Source of the DNA: Candidatus Woesearchaeota archaeon
Lineage (GTDB): Archaea; Nanobdellota; Nanobdellia; SCGC-AAA011-G17; GW2011-AR18
Length of the DNA stretch: 35,970 nt
Direction of reading: 5' to 3'
Assembly: GCA_018302105.1 (NCBI GenBank)
Contig: JAGWAD010000001.1
Span: forward strand, 1-35,970
The stretch's first letter is position 1; every line of letters starts with the position of its first letter. Of this stretch, positions 24,279 to 34,008 are shown in pieces. The notes under the pieces were generated by a model. That model ran no database searches and was not told the origin of the DNA. It saw only the letters and a list, made by a program, of their open reading frames with translations. The translations under genes were made by a program, and so were the position numbers.

Positions 24279-24587
24279 TTAATAAAAAACTTCAGCTTCA
24301 AGATATAACCTTGGGATTCTTCCAATTACAGAAGGTTTAACACTTTCAATAACACACTCTTCAACTCCAAGTTCTTCAGCTTTATTCATAATTTCTGTAT
24401 CTAATATTCTCCTTGCAATTTTAATATATCTTTGAGAATCAGCAACTAAAGGTGAATATACAGTAAAATATCTCTTTTTATTATCTCCTAAAATAGATTC
24501 AGCAGTAACTCCATTTTCAAAATGAGGACTACCATTTAATCTATATTTTTCCTTAACTGAATTGCTTTCATATATTTGTGTAACCAT
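24279..24587 (-). CDS. hypothetical protein, 102 aa
   Basis: I do not recognise it. It is soluble, with charged helices in the second half (RYIKIARRILDTEI, NKAEELGVEECV) and a hydrophobic end (LYLEAEVFY). ATG 24587 (MVTQIYES) is chosen because a TTTATAAAT box lies about 25 bp upstream; the longer reading from 24671 runs into the divergent gene's start and looks spurious. Its 3' end is about 65 bp upstream of korA on the same strand. Confidence 0.6.
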   Translation of the reverse strand: MVTQIYESNSVKEKYRLNGSPHFENGVTAESILGDNKKRYFTVYSPLVADSQRYIKIARRILDTEIMNKAEELGVEECVIESVKPSVIGRIPRLYLEAEVFY

Positions 24588-24599
24588 AATAAAGTGATA

Positions 24600-24622
24600 A
24601 TATAAAGATTTATAAAGTTTGC
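24600..24622. promoter_or_regulatory. TATA region shared by a divergent gene pair
   Basis: The stretch TATAAAGATTTATAAAG (24601-24617) reads as a TATA box on both strands. On the minus strand it is about 25 bp before ATG 24587, and on the plus strand about 35-40 bp before ATG 24650. One short element may thus serve both directions, tying expression of the two unknown genes together. Confidence 0.45.
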
Positions 24623-24649
24623 TGTTTATACCACTAATAGATAACAACA

Positions 24650-26368
24650 ATGGCACTAGAAGATTTAGCAAGTGAGTTTAGGAAAAAAGGATTTGTTAGG
24701 CAAGCAGTATTATTAGAATCCAATTATAGAGAAGAATATTTAACAGCATTATCTAATCCTAAATGGACAGAAAGACTTAGAGAAGATTTAGGAAGAGAAT
24801 TACATGAAAAATTAATAGAAGATAAAAGATTAGAAAAAGCTTTAGAAAAACTTTTTGGAACCTCTGCAGAAGAAAATACAGAAAGTTTTAATCCAAGAAT
24901 AATTGAATCCAAACCATTAGAATTAACATTTGAATATGAGTTAACAAAAAGTGATGTTGTAAAAGCTTATAAAATTTATAAGGATTTAATAAAATCACAA
25001 AAAGAAGCCTTAATATTAATTTACAAAGAAGTAAAAGATTTAACAAAAAAAGATAAAGAACTATTGTTTAGTATTTACAAGGACAATGACTGGGTTATAG
25101 GTCTTAACAATAAAAATGCAATTGCAAGATATAAAGAAAAATTAAAGAATAGAATAAAAAATTTAAACAGGTGGAGAGAAGATTACGAAAAATATGAAGA
25201 AAAATCCCTAAGCTATTTAAGACAATTAGACTATACATTGCAATTAGTTTTTGATTTAATGCCCTCAATAAGGATAAATAATAAAGATATTAATGTAAGA
25301 TTAGAAGAAAGTTATGAGAGAATTAGAAAAATAAGTGACACTGAAATTGAAAAAGAATTTAATTATTTCAAACAGAATTCAAAAACTAGAATAATAAAAA
25401 ATGCAATATTAGAAATTGATATAGAGCATCTTGAAAAAGATCCTTTTGAATTATTTATAGAAAATTCAGATAAAATGAATGAAGAAGAAATAGTAGAAAC
25501 AATTTTAACAGCAAATCTTAAAGAAAGATCTAAATTTTTAGATGATTACTATTATTTTGATTTAAAAAAAGCACAAGATAATATTATAGGAATGTATCAG
25601 ATAATTACTGGCGGACCAATTACAAATCCAAATGCACATCCAAATTCAGTATTACAAAATCACGGATTATTTCCTAATATAAAATATTCTAGAAAAACAA
25701 AAGAACATTTAGAGAAAATAGTTAGAGAAAATGCAGAACTATTAAGAAAATTGCCTGATATAAGTGATTTAGCACTTCCATCAAAACTAAAAGGAAAAAG
25801 AACATTGACTTATACAATGGAAGAATTGGAAAAATATCCATTAGATGTAACTTACGGAAATGACTCTGGATGTTGTATATTTGTCCCAGAAGAGATTGAT
25901 AAATTAATGATGGGTTATACAATACCAATTTTATTATCAGAACAGGAAATTAGATTATTTGCTAATTTTGTAAAAGTAAATGAAAAGAAAAAACAGAGAT
26001 TTGGATTAGTCATAGGTTTTGAAACTTATATAGAAAATGCTCCAGAACAGAAAATACTTGCTTGCAATAGTCTGGAATTATCAAGATTTGGAATTAAGGG
26101 CGGAAATCAAACAGTTAAAGCAATAAATGATTATAATGAAAATGGTTTAATTCAATATGCAGAGCAATATAATTATAAGGGAATTGTAATGGGCAATCAC
26201 GATTATAATACATCAGTAAATCATTCAGCTAAAACAGGAGATGTTGTCAAAGAAACATTAGTTTATGCAGGGAGGAACACCGAATTTTATAGTGATATAT
26301 TCGAAAAACAAGATGGAAAGATGAGAACAAGAGAAGGCAGTTTATATTGGTTATGGAGAAAACCTTAA
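24650..26368 (+). CDS. hypothetical protein, 572 aa, with a distinct C-terminal domain
   Basis: I do not recognise a family. Residues 1-300 are charged and almost wholly helical, coiled-coil-like (KLKNRIKNLNRWREDYEKYE, SLSYLRQLDYTLQLVF). Residues about 400-550 form a different, globular domain with TYGNDSGCCIFVPEE, RFGLVIGFETYI, LACNSLELSRFGIKGG, IQYAEQYNYKGIVMGNHDYN. The Gly-, Asn-, Asp-, Cys- and His-rich motifs look like an active or binding site. No signal peptide or membrane helix. Its promoter region is shared with the 102-aa gene. Function cannot be assigned from sequence alone. Confidence 0.6.
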   Translation: MALEDLASEFRKKGFVRQAVLLESNYREEYLTALSNPKWTERLREDLGRELHEKLIEDKRLEKALEKLFGTSAEENTESFNPRIIESKPLELTFEYELTKSDVVKAYKIYKDLIKSQKEALILIYKEVKDLTKKDKELLFSIYKDNDWVIGLNNKNAIARYKEKLKNRIKNLNRWREDYEKYEEKSLSYLRQLDYTLQLVFDLMPSIRINNKDINVRLEESYERIRKISDTEIEKEFNYFKQNSKTRIIKNAILEIDIEHLEKDPFELFIENSDKMNEEEIVETILTANLKERSKFLDDYYYFDLKKAQDNIIGMYQIITGGPITNPNAHPNSVLQNHGLFPNIKYSRKTKEHLEKIVRENAELLRKLPDISDLALPSKLKGKRTLTYTMEELEKYPLDVTYGNDSGCCIFVPEEIDKLMMGYTIPILLSEQEIRLFANFVKVNEKKKQRFGLVIGFETYIENAPEQKILACNSLELSRFGIKGGNQTVKAINDYNENGLIQYAEQYNYKGIVMGNHDYNTSVNHSAKTGDVVKETLVYAGRNTEFYSDIFEKQDGKMRTREGSLYWLWRKP

Positions 26369-26553
26369 AATTTATTTTTTCATAAAATATTCAAGTCCTT
26401 CTTCATTATGTTTACTTACTAATAATAAATTGGTGTGTTTGAAAAATGCTAAGTCCATTTGTTATAATATTAAATATCACATTTAAAAGAATCATTTGAA
26501 TTCCAATAATTATCTGTAAAATAAACTTATTTAAAGTAATCATAGAAAAATTA

Positions 26554-29517
26554 TTATTTCTTAGATTTTTGTGAAACTTTAAATTTTCTGTATTTGAAAA
26601 ATCCAAAACTTCCTAAAATCCCTAATAAAATTATAGACGAGGTTATTAAAGAAGATTTCTTATACTTGCTTAATGTTCCTAAAACTGTAAAACCTGTAAT
26701 AGGGTTATTCTCATTAGTATTTTCTGTTATAATTGAAGTTACTGATTCAACCTTAGGCTGTTCAATTGATTTAACTTCAGTATTAACTACTGGACTAACA
26801 ACACGTTTAGTATTAATTCCTTTATATCTTCTAACTCCATCATCACCATCATTATTATCATTATTCTGAGGAGCAGGAGCCAGTATAATTCCTTTAATTC
26901 CAGAATGTGTTAATCCTGCTATTTTTATTGTTCCATCAGTTTCAACGCATAGTATATTACTAATATTTGTTTCAACAGGATTTTTTAAGCAGTTTGTAAA
27001 GTCATATTCGTCTTGCTGATCGCAATTAACACTTATATTACTTGCAGATAAGACTTCAGCATTTTTAACACATAATTTATTAAAACCATTGTTCTTTAAA
27101 TATAAAGTCTTAACTTCATTCTCTAATAATTGCCCATCAAAGTCTACTATTAATGAACTATCACCTAATACAATTTTTATTCTGCTCATATCTAAATCAT
27201 TAGTTTCATTGAATATACGCCCAAATTCTATTAATTTATCATTGCCATTATAAAATACAACAAGATTATAGCCTAAAGGTTTTGTTATCTGATTCATATA
27301 AGATCCATTTACTGTTGCATTAAAGTTTTCTATCCCAGAAACATTTACTCTTGTTAAATTCCATAAAGGTTGAGATACAGGTTCTAATTTGTTTATATTC
27401 AAAAAATACTGCGTCGCTTCTCCACCAACTTTAGGCGCTAAATATATAATTATCCTATTATTTCCAGTATATAATTTAAAAGTCATTGAACCGTCTTCAT
27501 TTATTATTTCATCATCGCTGTTTATTTCATTTAACGTATCCATACTTATAGTAGCATCTGCTGATGATGATGCATTCAAAGTAATATTATCCTCATTAAA
27601 TTGTGCTGTAAGATTATATTCAAATTTCATAGGGTCAAAATTTATTTGCTCTTTTAAATTTCCACTTAATGTGTTTAATAAGGCTCTTGGATTTCCACTA
27701 GCATCTAAATCTTCTTTGTTTACTACAAGCATATATCCAATACTTTCTGCTTCTTCTCCCTCTTCAGAAAATTGTTTCACAGACATTAATATTTGATTAT
27801 GATTTTTATTTAATCTGAATGTTGCTGTTCCGTCTTCATTATATATTATATCTTCTGCATTACCCTGATCCCATATACTAAATTCTATTTTATCTTTTGA
27901 TATTTCTTCAACCTCTTTTGATTCTAATAAATTGATAATATCTGAATTTCTATAGATTTCAAAATCAATAATATATATACTGGCTGTTATATTTAAGGTA
28001 ATATTCTTCTCATCTCTATTGGCATTAATCTCATAATAATTACCTGTATTTAAGTCATTTCTAAGTGCTGTAAATTCTGGAGTTAAATCATTTTCAAGAT
28101 TTTCTTTTATTGATTTTATTAGGTTTATTTTCATATTTTTAAATATATAGTATACATCTTGAAAAGTATTAGAATTTTCACTGACAAATATTTCATTCTC
28201 TTCTTTCTCTCCTCCTAATTCAATTGCTACAAATAAAACTACTCTGAATCCTTCTGGTGCAAATACATTTTGAAAATTATATTCTTTTATTGTTAATACA
28301 CTATCTCTATTTGAAGATACTACTGGTGGTAAATCTTCTGTTGCAACTTCTGTCATTTCTTCACCATTAACCCAATAGATTCTTACTTTTGCTTTCAAAT
28401 CAGGTGTATTTATTGAATGTTTTATTGCATCATCTAATTCTTCTTGTGTTTCAAAGTTTTTTGTATCATCATTAGTGTTTGTTATCTTTATTGTTAAATT
28501 TCCTGTCTGTGAATTATAATTGTAATCAGATATGTCGATTTGAGGTAGAAAATCATTATTATCGCATACATTTCCTTCTCCATCATTATCATAATCTTCC
28601 TGATATAAATTCCATATTGCTGGACAATTATCCACATTATCTATTATATTATCTTCATCTGTATCAACATCACTAAGATTATCAGGAATCGGCAAAAGTA
28701 TTCCCCCACCACCACCACTTGAACTACCATTATTATAATCAAACTTTGTTGTTAATGTTTGCCAAACTAATTCACTCTTATTTACAAGAACTTTTATACC
28801 CCACGTTCCAAATTTATCGCCTAATCTTCCATATTCAATATCATCCTCTATTAAAGAAGTTACAAATTCTTCCAATTGTCCTGACTGTGTGTATCTTTCT
28901 TCTGGTTGTTTCATAAAACGCTCATCAAAAAATTCAGTTACGCCTGCAACACAACCACCCATTCCTGTTGAAAATTCATAACCAGAAGGATCAATTAAAT
29001 ATACTTCACAAGAAGAAAATTTTTCTTGTGGAAGTTGAATATTAATCTTGACATAATCTCCTTTACCATAAGTTTCTTGATCTGTCCAAATTTTAGCTTT
29101 AATAGTTTGTTTATTTACTATTACTTCATAGTTTAGACTTTCTCCTGGAAAATCTGGTTGTGGTATTTCAAATTTTATTACATTACCCTGACCATATAAT
29201 CTTAATGTTGCAGAATATCTATTTAATACTGTTATATCTTCTTGTTGTATTGCTCCATAAAACATCACTTCAACATCTTGTGAAAGTTCTAAATTAAATG
29301 TTACTTCATTCTCATCTGTTCCAGCATTGATATTATAAATTTTTTTATCTGCAGATGGATCTGAATTAAATTCAGGTGACAAGCTATCATTTAAGTTTTC
29401 TGTTATTGAATTTAAAATTACCAATTCTGGATTTTCAGGTGTTGCGCTAATAGCTGGCAAAATTAATATTAAAGATAGTAAAATTACTAAAAAGATATAT
29501 AATTGTAATTTTTTCAT
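26554..29517 (-). CDS. large surface protein with cadherin-like and TSP3-type repeats
   Basis: A 987-aa exported protein. The signal peptide is residues 1-25 (LYIFLVILLSLILILPAISA). Three related beta-sandwich repeats of cadherin-like (Cadherin-like_b1) type lie at about 35-145, 469-602 and 609-710, each with a Y-x-I/V-N-A ... N-I-T-L-N core. A calcium-binding thrombospondin type 3-like segment sits at about 281-320 (DTDEDNIIDNVDNCP, DYDNDGEGNVCD). The C-terminus has a TM anchor after PITGFTVLG, then the basic tail YRKFKVSQKSKK. Probably a cell-surface adhesin or S-layer-associated protein. It ends about 185 bp from the previous gene (26369-26553, where I see no gene). Confidence 0.8.
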   Translation of the reverse strand: MKKLQLYIFLVILLSLILILPAISATPENPELVILNSITENLNDSLSPEFNSDPSADKKIYNINAGTDENEVTFNLELSQDVEVMFYGAIQQEDITVLNRYSATLRLYGQGNVIKFEIPQPDFPGESLNYEVIVNKQTIKAKIWTDQETYGKGDYVKINIQLPQEKFSSCEVYLIDPSGYEFSTGMGGCVAGVTEFFDERFMKQPEERYTQSGQLEEFVTSLIEDDIEYGRLGDKFGTWGIKVLVNKSELVWQTLTTKFDYNNGSSSGGGGGILLPIPDNLSDVDTDEDNIIDNVDNCPAIWNLYQEDYDNDGEGNVCDNNDFLPQIDISDYNYNSQTGNLTIKITNTNDDTKNFETQEELDDAIKHSINTPDLKAKVRIYWVNGEEMTEVATEDLPPVVSSNRDSVLTIKEYNFQNVFAPEGFRVVLFVAIELGGEKEENEIFVSENSNTFQDVYYIFKNMKINLIKSIKENLENDLTPEFTALRNDLNTGNYYEINANRDEKNITLNITASIYIIDFEIYRNSDIINLLESKEVEEISKDKIEFSIWDQGNAEDIIYNEDGTATFRLNKNHNQILMSVKQFSEEGEEAESIGYMLVVNKEDLDASGNPRALLNTLSGNLKEQINFDPMKFEYNLTAQFNEDNITLNASSSADATISMDTLNEINSDDEIINEDGSMTFKLYTGNNRIIIYLAPKVGGEATQYFLNINKLEPVSQPLWNLTRVNVSGIENFNATVNGSYMNQITKPLGYNLVVFYNGNDKLIEFGRIFNETNDLDMSRIKIVLGDSSLIVDFDGQLLENEVKTLYLKNNGFNKLCVKNAEVLSASNISVNCDQQDEYDFTNCLKNPVETNISNILCVETDGTIKIAGLTHSGIKGIILAPAPQNNDNNDGDDGVRRYKGINTKRVVSPVVNTEVKSIEQPKVESVTSIITENTNENNPITGFTVLGTLSKYKKSSLITSSIILLGILGSFGFFKYRKFKVSQKSKK

Positions 29518-29588
29518 ATTATTTATAGATTATATTAATTTATAACCTTTTCGTAGTTACTATGAATTAAACACATACAAAATAAGTT

Positions 29589-32483
29589 CTAGTTAAAGGG
29601 TGGTCTATGCATCATATATTGTTTATATTTTCTATATCTAAAAAAACCATAACTTCCTAGCATTCCTAAAACAATAACAGAAGCAGCACTTAATGATTGT
29701 TTTTTGTATTTTCCAATATTATTTGCAAATACACCAAAACCTGTAATTGGCGGTGCTGAATTTTCCTGCTTTGATTCAGTATTTCTCGCATTAGTATTAG
29801 GCTGTTCATTTACTTGTGCATTATTTTCTTCATTCTTAACACTATTATTTACATTTTGGATTACAAAATTATTTTGAGTTTGGTTTGTTATTAGAGTATT
29901 ATTTACAATGTTATTATCTCTATTTCTTCCCCCACCACCACCATTAGTATTGCCATTTCCAGGATCAAAAGAAGATTGACTTATTGAAAATATTAAAGAA
30001 TGTAAATTAGTCATTGTATTTATACCGTCACTGCAGGCAAAATGATAATTATAACTTAATCCAGGACTCAAAGCAAAATTAACTAAATGATTTTTACTTC
30101 CAGTTGTAGTCATGTCAGTCATAGCATTATAAGCTAATGTGAAGTTCACACTGTATCTGCAGTTAGCATTTTCATCAGTAACTAAACTAATATTTACATT
30201 ATTTGTATTTGCACTAAAAACAGTATTATTTATTTGTGAATAACTTAATATTTTAGGCGCTAAATTATCAACAACTTCAAAAGTAATCCAAACCAATTGT
30301 GAACTTCCAGCTACATCATCTGAAAAGACACTTAAAGTAAAGTTACCTAGACCCAAATCCAAACCACTTACTACTAAATTTTGATTTTCTGAATTTATTT
30401 CATATAAAGTATTATTTGTTGCATCTCTTATTGTTAATTTAGAAGAATTTTTATTTAGTTCTTCAACTGTATAATTGGTTATTAACGAATCTAATTGTTT
30501 TTCTAATGTAAGTTTATTATAATTAAGATTAACATCAGGCACTACAGTATCAACTAAAAAATTATATTCATCTGTATAAACTTTATTATTTACTATATCT
30601 TCACAACCAATTTTCCATTTATGCCAGCCATCAATAATATTTTGCTCAAAAAAGTTATTAACCTTATTAATCTCTGTTGAATTAGTTAAATTTAAACTAT
30701 TATCAATATATAATTCACATTTGTCTACAAAGATACTATATTCATCTGTAACATTATATAAAAATTGAGTATAACCTCTATCAAAAATACTTGAATTACC
30801 TGGATAATTTAAATCAATAATAGGTGCATCATTATCAACATTAACAGCACTATTAACAACACTGATTAAACCCACTTCATCAATGCATTCTAAATCAAAC
30901 GTCCATGATCCTGTTTCTGCAAGATTTAAATAAAATGAATTTAATTCATCACTAACAACATTTCTTGAATCTAAAATAAATTCTCCAGTTAAAGGATTAA
31001 TAGCTGAAAGACTGCATACAATATTATTAGAATATAAATCACTTGCATTATAAACAAAATTAACTGTTGCATTAGATAACTGTCCATTTGGTAATAATAA
31101 GGCAATATTTGGTGCACTATTATCAATAATAAAATTATAAGACACATTATTTATATTATTTAAGCTGTCATTTGCAAAAACTTGCACAACATTATTGCCT
31201 TCACCCCATAAAGAAGTATCAATTGAAGTTTCTCCATTTGTTAATTGTAAATAAACCTCATTTTCATTATTCAATTTATACCAAACACTAATAATATCCA
31301 AAGCATCTGTTAAACTAAAGTTCAATAATGTGCCATTTATTACAAAATCTCCATTAGAAGGATTAATCAGTTCTATATCTGGTCCATTAGTATCCAATAA
31401 AAATGAACTTGAATAAGAAGTTTCAAATCCAGCATTATCTTCACATTTCAATATTGAATTATAATTTCCATCTAATTTATTGTTTAAATCTGAAACAATC
31501 TGGGAATTATAAGAATTGTCTGTAAAATTTACAGCAGAATTTGGAATATTTGGGTTATTATCAGTCTCCATATATAAATTACATGCAACTTCTGGAGAAA
31601 ATCCATACTGTTTTGTAAAAAATGAATTATCAGTTACATTATATGAAAATGTCTGTGCCAGATTATTTGTTGCAAAATCTTCATCAAAATTTGCTTTTAT
31701 TAAAGGAGACTGATCATCAACATAAATATGATGTGTATTTGCATCATCATACAAATTATCAGCATTATCATAAATATCCATTATTTTAAAATCTAAAAAA
31801 CTCAAATTTGGATTCATAACAGAAGGATTAAAATTAGCGGTATATAATCCTAAATTATAATTAAGATTAAAAGTGAAATTTCCAAGACCTATAGAATTCT
31901 GCGGATTGTCATTATCATCAGCTTCAATTCTAGATAATTTTAAAGTATCAATCCCAGTTTCAGCATCAGTGGCAGTTAAAGAGAACGTAAATGGTTCATT
32001 CTTAACAAAACTATAATCTTTAGGAGAATTTATTGTAACAATTGGTTTTACATCATCATTAAGAACAGTAACATCAAAGGTATTTGTTTCCAGATCACCA
32101 TTAGTATCAACTGTATTAACAGTCCAGATGTAAGTTTTATCTTGATTGACTTTATTTAAATAAGCATTAAATCTGACATTATTAATTGAATCAGGCAAAA
32201 ATGCAACAGTGCCATTCCAGTTTATTAGATTAGAATCATTATAATGTTGCCATGATTGAGGATCTAATACATTTAAAAAAGAGATACCATTAGTAACAAG
32301 ATTAACTTTATCAATAGAATGCATGCTAGTTAATTGATTTTCAATACTCAACCTAAAATTAATATTTTTAGTTTCATATTGTGGATTATAATTAATTAAA
32401 TTAACAACAGCATCATGTGCAGCATAAGTCGGAACCAGAGAAACTAATAATAAAACTATGAATAAATAACCTCTTTTTTTCAT
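29589..32483 (-). CDS. large surface protein with Ig-like repeats and PITGF anchor
   Basis: A 964-aa exported protein (from ATG 32483). The signal peptide is YLFIVLLLVSLVPTYAA. About eight Ig-like beta domains of roughly 100 residues follow, each opening with a motif such as DDVKPIVTINSPKD, DTNGPDIELINPSNG, DNSAPNIALLLPN or VDNDAPIIDLNYPGN. A Gly/Asn-rich linker leads to a C-terminus with PITGFGVFANNIG, KYKKQSL, a membrane helix and a basic tail. ATG 32483 is preferred over a TTG fifteen bases upstream because a TATA-like TTTTATATA lies about 30 bp before it. Likely cell-surface adhesin or S-layer-associated protein. Confidence 0.8.
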   Translation of the reverse strand: MKKRGYLFIVLLLVSLVPTYAAHDAVVNLINYNPQYETKNINFRLSIENQLTSMHSIDKVNLVTNGISFLNVLDPQSWQHYNDSNLINWNGTVAFLPDSINNVRFNAYLNKVNQDKTYIWTVNTVDTNGDLETNTFDVTVLNDDVKPIVTINSPKDYSFVKNEPFTFSLTATDAETGIDTLKLSRIEADDNDNPQNSIGLGNFTFNLNYNLGLYTANFNPSVMNPNLSFLDFKIMDIYDNADNLYDDANTHHIYVDDQSPLIKANFDEDFATNNLAQTFSYNVTDNSFFTKQYGFSPEVACNLYMETDNNPNIPNSAVNFTDNSYNSQIVSDLNNKLDGNYNSILKCEDNAGFETSYSSSFLLDTNGPDIELINPSNGDFVINGTLLNFSLTDALDIISVWYKLNNENEVYLQLTNGETSIDTSLWGEGNNVVQVFANDSLNNINNVSYNFIIDNSAPNIALLLPNGQLSNATVNFVYNASDLYSNNIVCSLSAINPLTGEFILDSRNVVSDELNSFYLNLAETGSWTFDLECIDEVGLISVVNSAVNVDNDAPIIDLNYPGNSSIFDRGYTQFLYNVTDEYSIFVDKCELYIDNSLNLTNSTEINKVNNFFEQNIIDGWHKWKIGCEDIVNNKVYTDEYNFLVDTVVPDVNLNYNKLTLEKQLDSLITNYTVEELNKNSSKLTIRDATNNTLYEINSENQNLVVSGLDLGLGNFTLSVFSDDVAGSSQLVWITFEVVDNLAPKILSYSQINNTVFSANTNNVNISLVTDENANCRYSVNFTLAYNAMTDMTTTGSKNHLVNFALSPGLSYNYHFACSDGINTMTNLHSLIFSISQSSFDPGNGNTNGGGGGRNRDNNIVNNTLITNQTQNNFVIQNVNNSVKNEENNAQVNEQPNTNARNTESKQENSAPPITGFGVFANNIGKYKKQSLSAASVIVLGMLGSYGFFRYRKYKQYMMHRPPFN

Positions 32484-32562
32484 GCTAAGTATTCTCAAAT
32501 TTAAAGTTATATAAAAACTTTGTGTTTAACTATCCAACTTCACTTTTCGCATGACAATTTAG

Positions 32563-33906
32563 CTACCACCAGCTTGGATTATGTTCTCCTTGTATAAAAG
32601 TTTCATTCCAGCCTTTAATTAATCCAACAATACTTAAAGTAAAAATTGTAAAAAATAAAACAGAGAATAAATTTAAGGATAAATCATTGCTTAATTTAAA
32701 TATCGGACTAAAGACATAAAATATCATTGCATAAGAACTTCCAATCCAGAATAAATTAAAAGATATTAATATAAAAGATAAATCAAGCCTTCGTTTATAT
32801 AGACTATAGGTTCTATTTGGTTTATCTAATGTTAATTGTTCTTTAATAAATCTTCTGAATAAATATTTAATTAAATTATAAATTAAAAATGTAATGCCCA
32901 TAAAAATACTAATCGCAGAATATTTTAATAATAAATTAGTAGAAAAAGTATCTTTTAATGCAATTAATATTTCAAAATTTAAAGATTTAACAAATAAATT
33001 AAATCCATCTGTAAAAAACATGTATCCTAAAACAAATCCTGGAAATGTAGAAATAAATATTTTTCTCATCAAAGCATTTATATTATCATGAAATGGTCTT
33101 GAACAGCTTTCCATGAAATAACAGGCTTCAGGTTCATTAACATCAATGCAATTAAAACTGCAGCCGCTGCAGGAATTAACTTTTTTCAGTTGTTCATTAT
33201 AATAATCACACCTTTGATTCCTAATATACAACATTGGATTTATCCCATAAGTTTTTTCTGCACTAAAAACAGGACAAATACTTGTGCACCATCCCGATTT
33301 TACAGGGAATAAAAACCCCATAATTAAAGCAGTTAAAAAAATTATTAAAAGTAAAATCAAAGTTAAAAAATCATTTTTATTAAATAAAAATAATCTCATT
33401 GGAACTATAATCCAGAATAATAAAGCACTTATTAAAACACCATTCTTAATTAAAAATTTATATGCCGTAGATCGCACCCCGCTTGGTATATTTGCTTTCA
33501 CTCCTTCTTTACTTAATCTCTTTTTATGAAAAAAATTAAAATTAAACAAATGTGTTGTAGCCAAAGGACAAATATTCCTCCATAGCATAGGAACAAAATA
33601 TATTATTACAACCATTAGAGGAATTAAAAAAAACCAGAATATTGTAGAAGTTTTCACAGAATTATATTCAAAATTAAATATTAATCCTAAAAATACTAAT
33701 AAAATAATTATAAAACATATAGTCCGCAGCATCAGCCATAACGATTTATTATTGTACCAGTAATTCCCAGTAATCTTATCATAAGCAGAATTTACATTTA
33801 TATCTTCTTTTTTAGTTTCTGATGAAATAACATTCAAAGAGGATTTAATTTCTGTTTCTTTATATACATCTGCAAGTTCGTTTATTGTATTTCCCTCTTT
33901 TTCCAC
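32563..33906 (-). CDS. polyferredoxin-like 4Fe-4S membrane protein
   Basis: A 447-aa integral membrane protein with about ten predicted helices. It resembles NapH/YccM-like 4Fe-4S membrane proteins: NICPLATTHLF, GWCTSICPVFSAEKTYG and the cytoplasmic cluster loop SCSGCSFNCIDVNEPEACYF. The first part (1-55) is a polar cytoplasmic segment. Such proteins pass electrons across the membrane or assemble redox modules. Here its partner genes are not adjacent; nearest are two large surface proteins and trpS. The start is GTG at 33906; no in-frame ATG exists before the first membrane helix, so GTG is accepted. Confidence 0.72.
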   Translation of the reverse strand: MEKEGNTINELADVYKETEIKSSLNVISSETKKEDINVNSAYDKITGNYWYNNKSLWLMLRTICFIIILLVFLGLIFNFEYNSVKTSTIFWFFLIPLMVVIIYFVPMLWRNICPLATTHLFNFNFFHKKRLSKEGVKANIPSGVRSTAYKFLIKNGVLISALLFWIIVPMRLFLFNKNDFLTLILLLIIFLTALIMGFLFPVKSGWCTSICPVFSAEKTYGINPMLYIRNQRCDYYNEQLKKVNSCSGCSFNCIDVNEPEACYFMESCSRPFHDNINALMRKIFISTFPGFVLGYMFFTDGFNLFVKSLNFEILIALKDTFSTNLLLKYSAISIFMGITFLIYNLIKYLFRRFIKEQLTLDKPNRTYSLYKRRLDLSFILISFNLFWIGSSYAMIFYVFSPIFKLSNDLSLNLFSVLFFTIFTLSIVGLIKGWNETFIQGEHNPSWW

Positions 33907-34008
33907 ATTAATTTAAACATTAAATATAATAAATAACTTACTAATCATTTTTTAGTAATTAATTTAATAATCCAAAGAATAATAAATAAGTAATAATCTG
34001 ATTCATAA

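Noticed and set aside
26369-26553. Possible small gene on the minus strand extending to 26606
   Set aside because: The frame overlaps the end of the large surface protein gene, is AT-driven and has no ribosome site; I see no gene in this gap.
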